Shown in pieces: positions 6,754 through 12,299 of a stretch of 12,299 nt of DNA (position 1 is its first letter; each line of letters opens with the position of its first letter). The notes beneath the pieces are model-generated. The model did not search any database. It was given only the letters and a program-made list of their open reading frames with translations, and was not told the origin of the DNA. The stretch is from Flavobacteriales bacterium (GTDB lineage Bacteria > Bacteroidota > Bacteroidia > Flavobacteriales > BACL11): positions 1,615 to 13,913 of the forward strand of contig PAKE01000047.1 of NCBI GenBank assembly GCA_002710495.1. The letters are read 5' to 3'. Position numbers and translations under genes: made by a program.

Positions 6754-7888
6754 AAAAAAATATAAGATAGGTATTGTTTGTTATCCAACTTACGGTGGTA
6801 GTGGAGTAGTAGCTACTGAACTTGGAATTGCTCTTGCAGAGAAAGGACATGAAGTCCATTTTATTAGTTATAGCCAGCCTTTTAGATTAGATCGTGTATC
6901 TGACAAAACATTTTTTCATGAAGTAACGGTGCCTGATTACCCTTTGTTTGATTACACTCCTTATGAACTTAATTTAACTTCCAAATTAGTAGATGTAGTA
7001 CGTCATGAAAAGATTGATATTTTACATGTTCATTACGCAATACCACATGCCTCAGCTGCAATACAAGCAAAACATATTTTAGAAACTTATGGTATAAACA
7101 TTCCTATTGTAACTACATTACATGGAACAGATATTACTTTACTCGGCAAGGATAAATCTTTTAAGCCAGTTATTGAATATGCAATAAATAAATCTGATGC
7201 TGTTACTTCTGTTTCATCAGATTTAAAGAAGGAAACATTAAATCATTTTAAAATTACAAAACAGATAGATGTAATACCAAATTTTATCGATTCTAATCTT
7301 TATAATAAAGATGGAGGTAAAGTTTTGAGAAGTAAACTTGCAAACACTGATGAAAAAATACTGATACATGTTTCCAATTTCAGAAAAGTAAAAAGAGTAA
7401 CAGATGTAGTGAAGATTTTTGAATTTGTACAAAAAGAAATTCCTTCAAAATTAATAATGATAGGTGATGGTCCAGAAAGAATACAAGCAGAACAACTTTG
7501 CAGGAAATTTAATATATCTGATAGTGTAAAATTCATGGGAAAACTAAAATCGGTAGAAGAGTTCATGTCAATTTCAGATTTATTTTTACTTCCTTCTGAA
7601 ACAGAAAGTTTTGGTCTGGTAGCATTAGAAGCTATGGCTTCAGGAGTATCTGTTATTTCTTCCAACTCTGGAGGGTTATCGGAAGTAAATATTGATGGTC
7701 TAACAGGGTATCTGTCAGAAGTAGGAGATGTTAAACAGATGTCAAAAAATGCAATAGAATTACTTTCAGATAATGAGAAACTAGAAGAATTTAAAGAAAA
7801 CGCTTTTATTCATTCTCAAAAATTTGACTTACCAAATATTTTGCCTTTATACGAATGTTTGTACGAAAAAATACAAACTAATAAATAA
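6743..7888 (+). CDS. bshA: N-acetyl-alpha-D-glucosaminyl L-malate synthase (bacillithiol synthesis)
   Basis: This GT4-family enzyme transfers GlcNAc from UDP-GlcNAc to L-malate, the first step of bacillithiol synthesis, in the cytoplasm. Residues are counted from a TTG at 6743, giving 381 residues, close to the usual family size. The N-terminus runs into KIGIVCYPTYGGSGV (GGSG at 18-21), followed by HVHYAIPHA, the LHGTDIT motif (His127) and the EX7E motif ETESFGLVALE (Glu288, Glu296). These match my recollection of Bacillus BshA along most of the length. In-frame ATGs at 6704 and 6674 give longer versions (394 and 404 residues) that overlap the preceding gene by 50 and 80 bases and add residues that look like shadow translation, so I prefer TTG, though 6704 is possible. 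The stop TAA shares its last base with the coaE ATG. Bacillithiol also needs BshB and BshC, which are not in this window. Confidence 0.92.
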   Translation: METEKKYKIGIVCYPTYGGSGVVATELGIALAEKGHEVHFISYSQPFRLDRVSDKTFFHEVTVPDYPLFDYTPYELNLTSKLVDVVRHEKIDILHVHYAIPHASAAIQAKHILETYGINIPIVTTLHGTDITLLGKDKSFKPVIEYAINKSDAVTSVSSDLKKETLNHFKITKQIDVIPNFIDSNLYNKDGGKVLRSKLANTDEKILIHVSNFRKVKRVTDVVKIFEFVQKEIPSKLIMIGDGPERIQAEQLCRKFNISDSVKFMGKLKSVEEFMSISDLFLLPSETESFGLVALEAMASGVSVISSNSGGLSEVNIDGLTGYLSEVGDVKQMSKNAIELLSDNEKLEEFKENAFIHSQKFDLPNILPLYECLYEKIQTNK

Positions 7889-8466
7889 TGAAGAAGATAG
7901 GAATTACTGGAGGAATTGGTTCTGGAAAAACTTATATTGCGTCGGTTTTCCAATCATTTAGGATTCCAATTTTTAACGCAGATATACAAGCAAAAAAAGT
8001 AATGACTTCCTCTAGAAAATTGATAAAAGTAGTGAAAGAAGAATTTGGTAATGACATTTATAAAGATTCAGATTTAAACAAAGAAAAGCTAGCTTCTATT
8101 GTTTTCTCAAATTCTGATAAATTACAAAAATTAAATTCTTTAGTTCATCCAATTGTAAAAGAGGAGTTTAATAATTGGTATATGAAACAAACTTCACCCT
8201 ATGTAATAAAAGAGGCCGCTATTCTTTTTGAGAGTAATTCTCATATAGAGTTAGATGCAGTTATTTGTGTTTCTGCTCCTTTGGACCTTAGAATTAAAAG
8301 ACTTTTAAATAGAGATGATTATTCTGAGAATGAGATAAAAAAACGGATAGATAATCAGATTTCACAAGAGAAAAAAGAAAAACTATCCGATTATATTATT
8401 GTAAATGATGAAAAGGAGTTATTACTCCCCACAATCATTAAAATTCATAAAGAACTACTCTCCTAA
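7888..8466 (+). CDS. coaE: Dephospho-CoA kinase
   Basis: This enzyme phosphorylates dephospho-CoA with ATP at the 3' hydroxyl of the ribose, the last step of coenzyme A synthesis, in the cytoplasm. The 192 residues are normal for the family. The P-loop GGIGSGKT spans 8-15, the conserved Asp of the NAD/DAD motif is at 32, VHPIVKEEF sits mid-protein, and the LLNRDDYSENEIKKRI stretch is the lid region with its basic residues. The ATG shares one base with the bshA stop (TAATG), so translation is probably coupled. Its last 12 bases overlap the 3' end of pruA on the other strand, and no terminator hairpin is visible between them. Confidence 0.95.
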   Translation: MKKIGITGGIGSGKTYIASVFQSFRIPIFNADIQAKKVMTSSRKLIKVVKEEFGNDIYKDSDLNKEKLASIVFSNSDKLQKLNSLVHPIVKEEFNNWYMKQTSPYVIKEAAILFESNSHIELDAVICVSAPLDLRIKRLLNRDDYSENEIKKRIDNQISQEKKEKLSDYIIVNDEKELLLPTIIKIHKELLS

Positions 8467-10083
8467 AAAAGGGTATCTGTAATCTGTTGGCGGAACAAAA
8501 GTTTCTTTAATTGTTCGTGGAGAAACCCATCTCAATAAATTAAGAACAGAACCAGCTTTGTCATTTGTTCCAGAACCTCTAGCTCCACCAAATGGCTGTT
8601 GACTTACAACTGCTCCTGTTGGTTTATCATTTATATAGAAGTTCCCCGCAGAATTTTCTAACATTTTACATGCTGTTTCTGCTGCATATCTATCAACTGA
8701 TAGGATAGCTCCTGTAAGAGCGTATTCTGATGTTTTATCTACTAAAGTAAGTGTTTCTTCCCATTTCTCTTCATTATATACATAAATAGTCATTACAGGT
8801 CCGAAAACTTCTTCTACCATAGTTTTAAACTGAGGGTTTGTAGTTACAATTATGGTAGGTTGAATAAAATAACCTAATGATTTATCGTAATTACCACCAA
8901 CAATAATTTCAGCTTCATCTGAATTTTTAGCATAATCTATATAAGAAGCGATACTATCGAATGCTTTTTCGGAAATAACTGCATTTATAAAGTTGGAGGT
9001 ATCAGACGGAGATCCCATTTTAAATGAATTTACATCTTTAATAATTTGTTCTTTTACATCTCCCCAAAGGTTAGTTGGAATGTAAGCTCTACTTGCTGCA
9101 GAACATTTTTGTCCTTGGTATTCAAAAGCACCTCTACTAATAGCTGTTGCTACCTCAGTTGCTACTGCTGATTTATGTGCTACAATAAAATCTTTTCCTC
9201 CAGTTTCACCAACAATTCTTGGGTACGACTTATATTTTTCTATATTGTTACCAATTCCTTTCCATAAGGCGCGGAATACACTAGTAGAACCAGTAAAGTG
9301 TAAACCTGCAAAGTTTTCATCTTGAAATACTACTTCCGAAATCTCTTTACCACTAACGGTTACCATATTAATTACTCCATCAGGTAGACCAGCAGCTTTA
9401 AATAAATCCATAATTACTTGTGCTGAATATATCTGAGTTTCTGCAGGTTTCCAAACTACTACATTACCGAGCATTGCAGGTGCTGCACATAGGTTAGCGC
9501 AGATAGAAGTAAAGTTAAAAGGAGTAAGTGCAAATACAAATCCTTCTAGTGGTCGATGTTCTAGTCTGTTCCAAATGCCGGGAGAAGATTCTGGTTGCTC
9601 TTTGTATAATTGACTCATGTATTGTACATTGAATTTGAAAAAATCAATCAATTCGCAAGCTGCATCAATTTCTGCTTGAAATACATTTTTACTTTGTGCT
9701 ATCATAGTAGCAGCATTCATTCTGGCACGGAAAGGACCTGCTAAAAGGTCAGCTGCTTTTAGAAATATTGATGCTCTGTGTTCCCAACTCATTTGACTCC
9801 ATTTTTCTCTTGCTTTCATCGCTGCATCTATTGCTATTCTAACTTCTTTCTTTCCACCATAGTTGGCAGTACCAACTACATGTTTGTGGTCGTGAGGAGG
9901 GCATAACTCTCTTTTATCCTCTGTGTAAAATTCTTTACCTCCAATATGCATTGGTATATCAATGTGTGAGTTATACATTCTATTATATTCTGATAGTAAT
10001 TCCCCTCTTTCTGAAGTTCCTGATGCGTAACTTTTGATTGGCTCACAACTAGCTATAGGTACATTAAAAAATCCTTTTGACAT
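8455..10083 (-). CDS. pruA: L-glutamate gamma-semialdehyde dehydrogenase (1-pyrroline-5-carboxylate dehydrogenase)
   Basis: This NAD-dependent aldehyde dehydrogenase oxidises glutamate semialdehyde to glutamate, the second step of proline breakdown. The 542 residues match the long monofunctional ALDH4A1-like type rather than the bifunctional PutA of proteobacteria. Visible landmarks are LTPFNFTSI, WKPAE in the cofactor site, the FTGSTSVFR loop, the general base Glu293 in VGETGGKD, the nucleophile Cys327 in YQGQKCSAASR (34 residues later, as in ALDH4A1), and the C-terminal QQPFGGARGSGTNDKAG. The stop is a TAG at 8457-8455, inside the end of coaE. A -7 box lies upstream at 10110-10117. No proline dehydrogenase is in the window, so that partner must be encoded elsewhere. 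Confidence 0.96.
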   Translation of the reverse strand: MSKGFFNVPIASCEPIKSYASGTSERGELLSEYNRMYNSHIDIPMHIGGKEFYTEDKRELCPPHDHKHVVGTANYGGKKEVRIAIDAAMKAREKWSQMSWEHRASIFLKAADLLAGPFRARMNAATMIAQSKNVFQAEIDAACELIDFFKFNVQYMSQLYKEQPESSPGIWNRLEHRPLEGFVFALTPFNFTSICANLCAAPAMLGNVVVWKPAETQIYSAQVIMDLFKAAGLPDGVINMVTVSGKEISEVVFQDENFAGLHFTGSTSVFRALWKGIGNNIEKYKSYPRIVGETGGKDFIVAHKSAVATEVATAISRGAFEYQGQKCSAASRAYIPTNLWGDVKEQIIKDVNSFKMGSPSDTSNFINAVISEKAFDSIASYIDYAKNSDEAEIIVGGNYDKSLGYFIQPTIIVTTNPQFKTMVEEVFGPVMTIYVYNEEKWEETLTLVDKTSEYALTGAILSVDRYAAETACKMLENSAGNFYINDKPTGAVVSQQPFGGARGSGTNDKAGSVLNLLRWVSPRTIKETFVPPTDYRYPFLGE

Positions 10084-10109
10084 TTTTGTTTTCTATTTAT
10101 ATTTATTTG

Positions 10110-10117
10110 CAAAGATA
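10110..10117 (-). promoter_or_regulatory. Candidate -7 promoter box of pruA
   Basis: Read on the minus strand, TATCTTTG matches TAnnTTTG exactly and lies 26 bases before the pruA ATG. No clear TTG is found at the expected -33 position (about 10137-10140), which is in an A-rich run. It lies in the 98-base gap after the plug-like gene, so pruA can probably be transcribed on its own. Confidence 0.5.
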
Positions 10118-10181
10118 GATAAAAGATAGATATTAAAAAACAGAACTTAGATGTGAGAAAATCAGAGGGTTTTTATAACTG

Positions 10182-11465
10182 TTAAAATAGTTCAGAAGAG
10201 GTTTTCTTAAAACCAATTAGTTGTTCGTAATTTTTACCAATTTCACGGTAGTATACATAAATATAGTAATCGTTCTTTGTTTGGTAGTGACTACCTTCTA
10301 TAAAAGTTAAATTAGTATGTTTGTTTGAATGATCTTGCACTATATACAGATAATTATAGTATCCTTGTTTTAGTAAAACAATACATTCGTATCTTCTACT
10401 TATCTCATTAAATTGAAGTTTATAACCTTCCTTTATTTTCCAATCGGTAAATCTTCCGATTAGGTAGATGTCTCCATAACTAATTTTTCTGTTTTCTAAT
10501 AATGAGAAATTGACTTTAATATATTCTGCTTCTGTTTCTGAATTCCATGCTTCTTGTTTATTTATTAAGAATTCTCCGTTTATATCTGGTATACTAATAA
10601 ACTCTTCAAACGACCTACTTATGTCAGTTAATAATTTTACATTTATGTTGTTGCTGTCAGATGAAATCTCTTTGATTCTTTCAGATTGATATCTTATACT
10701 TTTTATGTCAAAATGACGGAATTCATTGCCTGCTTCAAAAGTATTTTCAATTTCATAATCGTAAATTAGCTGATCTTGTTTTACAAATAATGGTTGTAAA
10801 TTTGTGATAGAGTTGTCTTCTCTGTTGTTTTGTTTTATAACAACCTTTATATCTGAATATGGATTAGCAACATACACATTAGAATGAGAGATAGTGAAAT
10901 CTATTTCTTGTTTATATTCTCTATCATCAATTAAAGTAGCTCTTTTTACATTGCTCGAGATGTTTAGTTTTTCATCTAAAACCATAAATCTTCTTATTAA
11001 GACAATTTCTTTCAGATTGTTGTTTGCAAATACTTTAATTATATAGTTCCCAGATAATAATGGTTTCAGATAATTTTCAGGAAATACTAAGTTGTAATGC
11101 GTATATTTTTGTAATGTGTTAAAAGAAAATTCATAGTCCTCAATTCTGTTTTCGAAAAATCCATCGATATATTCTGATTTCATTAGATCTGATTGAGTCC
11201 AATCAGAGTTACAATGAACAATTGTGTAATAATAATCTTGCAAATCTTCAGAAAAATCATCAAAACTAAGCTGTAGTTTTTCTTCTGTTCCTAAATGAAT
11301 AATTGGATTACTCATTGGGTTATTTTCAGTATGTAAAAGTGGAGTCAGAATATTTGTATTGAAAATCTCGTTTTCAAAAACGACATTCTCTTTTTGTCCG
11401 AGTGCATAGAAACTACTAAATAGAACAGTAAAAAGTATTAGTAAATATTGATTATTATTTTTCAT
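10182..11465 (-). CDS. Type IX secretion system plug-family protein (DUF5103)
   Basis: I take the ATG at 11465, giving 427 residues, because a signal peptide then starts at once (hydrophobic 7-22, cut near LGQ, 24). The in-frame ATG at 11519 would add 18 charged residues and place the start on top of the promoter boxes. The mature N-terminal part carries hallmarks that I recall for DUF5103: PIIHLG, LSFDD (66-70), a tract ending HCNSDW (84-89), EYIDGF...RIEDYEFSFNTLQ, SGNYIIKVF and IRRFMV. The C-terminal part has YLIGRFTDWK and LLKQGYYNYLYIVQD, resembling an E-set/CBM48-like fold. In Flavobacterium johnsoniae a protein of this family closes the periplasmic side of the SprA translocon. The role here is inferred from family membership, and several paralogues per genome are possible. 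A T9SS substrate lies in the same window at 360-3356. Confidence 0.88.
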   Translation of the reverse strand: MKNNNQYLLILFTVLFSSFYALGQKENVVFENEIFNTNILTPLLHTENNPMSNPIIHLGTEEKLQLSFDDFSEDLQDYYYTIVHCNSDWTQSDLMKSEYIDGFFENRIEDYEFSFNTLQKYTHYNLVFPENYLKPLLSGNYIIKVFANNNLKEIVLIRRFMVLDEKLNISSNVKRATLIDDREYKQEIDFTISHSNVYVANPYSDIKVVIKQNNREDNSITNLQPLFVKQDQLIYDYEIENTFEAGNEFRHFDIKSIRYQSERIKEISSDSNNINVKLLTDISRSFEEFISIPDINGEFLINKQEAWNSETEAEYIKVNFSLLENRKISYGDIYLIGRFTDWKIKEGYKLQFNEISRRYECIVLLKQGYYNYLYIVQDHSNKHTNLTFIEGSHYQTKNDYYIYVYYREIGKNYEQLIGFKKTSSELF

Positions 11466-11484
11466 TAAAAAATATGAATAAAAT

Positions 11485-11516
11485 TTGTTTTTGTTTGATG
11501 CAAATTTATACTTTTG
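11485..11516 (+). promoter_or_regulatory. Promoter of nqrA (TTG - 21 bases - TAnnTTTG)
   Basis: TTG at 11485-11487 and TACTTTTG at 11509-11516 are 21 bases apart, fitting the Bacteroidota -33/-7 pattern. The start of transcription would be near 11523, about 20 bases before the nqrA ATG at 11542. The -7 box directly abuts the divergent -7 box at 11501-11508. Confidence 0.65.
11501..11508 (-). promoter_or_regulatory. Candidate -7 box of the plug-family gene
   Basis: On the minus strand the bases read TAAATTTG, an exact TAnnTTTG match, 35 bases before the preferred ATG at 11465. No TTG is seen at 19-21 bases upstream; the nearest (11517-11519 on the minus strand) is only 8 bases away. Its location supports the shorter start of the plug-family gene. 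Confidence 0.5.
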
Positions 11517-11541
11517 CAACCGAAAAATCTAATAATTCAAG

Positions 11542-12299
11542 ATGTCTGAAGAGGTTCGTTTAAAAAAAGGTCTAAACATACAGTTAATAGGAGCGTCCGA
11601 ACAAGTTTATTCTACATCAGAATTTGCTAAGACTTACGAATTAAAACCAACTGATTTTCATGGATTGACACCAAAACTTAACGTAAAGATAGGTGATAAG
11701 ATAAAAGCTGGAACAATACTTTTTGTAGATAAGTACAATGAAATGGTTAAGTTTTGTTCTCCAGTAAGTGGTGAGGTAACTGATATCGTTAGAGGAGAAA
11801 AACGAAGAATTTTAAAGGTTGTAATTATTTCTGACATTGAAATTGAATATGAAAGTCTAAATTCAGAAAAAACTACAGATTTAAGTAGAGAAAAAATAAT
11901 TGATAAAATGTGTTCAAATGGAGTTTGGCCTTTTATCAGGCAAAAGCCTTATGATGTAATTGCAAACCCTCTAGACACTCCAAAGTCTATTTTTATTTCG
12001 GCTTTTAACTCTGATCCAATTGCTATTGATAATGATTTCGCACTTTATGGAAAAGAAGAGTTGTTTCAATATGGTTTAGATATTATTACAAAACTTACTT
12101 CAGGTATTACCCATCTAAATATTGATGGTTATTCTAACCCTTCCAAAGTTTTTGCAGATGCAAAAGGAGTTCAGGTAAATAGAATTTCAGGAAAACATCC
12201 ATCGGGTAATGTAGGAGTGCAAATTCATCATATTGACCCAATAAATAAAGATGACATTATCTGGTACTTATCTCCTCAGGATGTGATTACTATCGCTAC
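11542..12299 (+). CDS. nqrA: Na+-translocating NADH:quinone reductase subunit A (3' truncated)
   Basis: The first 252 codons of a protein usually near 450 residues are present; the window ends inside codon 253. NqrA is the peripheral cytoplasmic subunit of the six-subunit Na+-NQR, which pumps sodium while passing electrons from NADH to quinone. The start region MSEEVRLKKGLNIQL, the lipoyl-like N-terminal domain (VKIGDKIKAGTILFVDK, SPVSGEVTDIVRGEKR), VWPFIRQKPYDVIANP, SIFISAFNSDPIA and GNVGVQIHHIDPINK are all typical of the family. It has its own promoter in the 76-base divergent gap with the plug-family gene. By analogy with known operons, nqrB to nqrF should follow beyond the right edge. Its presence fits a marine or sodium-rich habitat. 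Confidence 0.95.
   Translation, partial: MSEEVRLKKGLNIQLIGASEQVYSTSEFAKTYELKPTDFHGLTPKLNVKIGDKIKAGTILFVDKYNEMVKFCSPVSGEVTDIVRGEKRRILKVVIISDIEIEYESLNSEKTTDLSREKIIDKMCSNGVWPFIRQKPYDVIANPLDTPKSIFISAFNSDPIAIDNDFALYGKEELFQYGLDIITKLTSGITHLNIDGYSNPSKVFADAKGVQVNRISGKHPSGNVGVQIHHIDPINKDDIIWYLSPQDVITIA

Noticed and set aside
7300..7665. Minus-strand open frame of 121 codons inside bshA
   Set aside because: It lies wholly within a confidently identified gene, has no recognisable domain or promoter box, and its Ser/Leu-rich composition is what reverse translation of this AT-rich gene would give.
10084..10181. Possible terminator between the plug-family gene and pruA
   Set aside because: On the minus strand AACAG could pair with CTGTT before a T run, but the stem is only 5 bp with a loop of more than 35 bases, so it is not credible as an intrinsic terminator.
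11466..11519. Longer start at 11519 for the plug-family gene
   Set aside because: It would put 18 charged residues before the signal peptide and place the start codon upstream of the predicted transcription start.

Overview
The window looks like chromosomal DNA from a member of the Bacteroidota, probably a marine Flavobacteriales lineage. The evidence is direct: AT-rich DNA, TAnnTTTG-type -7 promoter boxes with no obvious Shine-Dalgarno sequences, a large exported protein with a type IX secretion (T9SS) C-terminal sorting domain, a T9SS plug-family (DUF5103) protein, bacillithiol synthesis, and the start of a Na+-NQR gene. The genus cannot be fixed from this sequence alone.

Left third (1-3420), plus strand: the 3' end of an unidentified probable secreted protein is followed after 2 bases by a 998-residue modular T9SS cargo protein. 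The cargo protein has a signal peptide, three ~85-residue tandem repeats, three Cys-containing 'GC...NY...SC' spacers, a DSYGDGWNGG-type domain, a MAM-like domain, two Fn3-like domains and a sorting domain. A strong intrinsic terminator closes the unit.

Middle (3543-8466), plus strand: four tightly packed genes with overlaps of 8, about 11 and 1 base, behind one candidate promoter. They are a 97-residue protein of unknown function, an exported fusion of a NagZ-like GH3 beta-N-acetylglucosaminidase to an AmiE-like serine hydrolase (probable muropeptide breakdown), bshA (first step of bacillithiol synthesis) and coaE (last step of CoA synthesis). The set joins cell-wall amino-sugar turnover with two low-molecular-weight thiol pathways.

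Right third (8455-12299): pruA (glutamate-semialdehyde dehydrogenase) on the minus strand converges on coaE with a 12-base overlap. Upstream of it on the same strand is the T9SS plug-like gene. That gene is divergent from nqrA, which runs off the right edge. The two divergent genes share a 76-base intergenic region in which two -7 promoter boxes abut exactly.

I see no tRNA, rRNA, CRISPR array, insertion sequence or phage gene, and no gene-free stretch longer than 300 bases. Most genes are ordinary for the group. The least explained items are the 97-residue protein, the surface protein with near-identical internal duplications, and the exported NagZ-AmiE fusion with its bshA-coaE neighbours. 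I did not find convincing evidence of an entirely new system.
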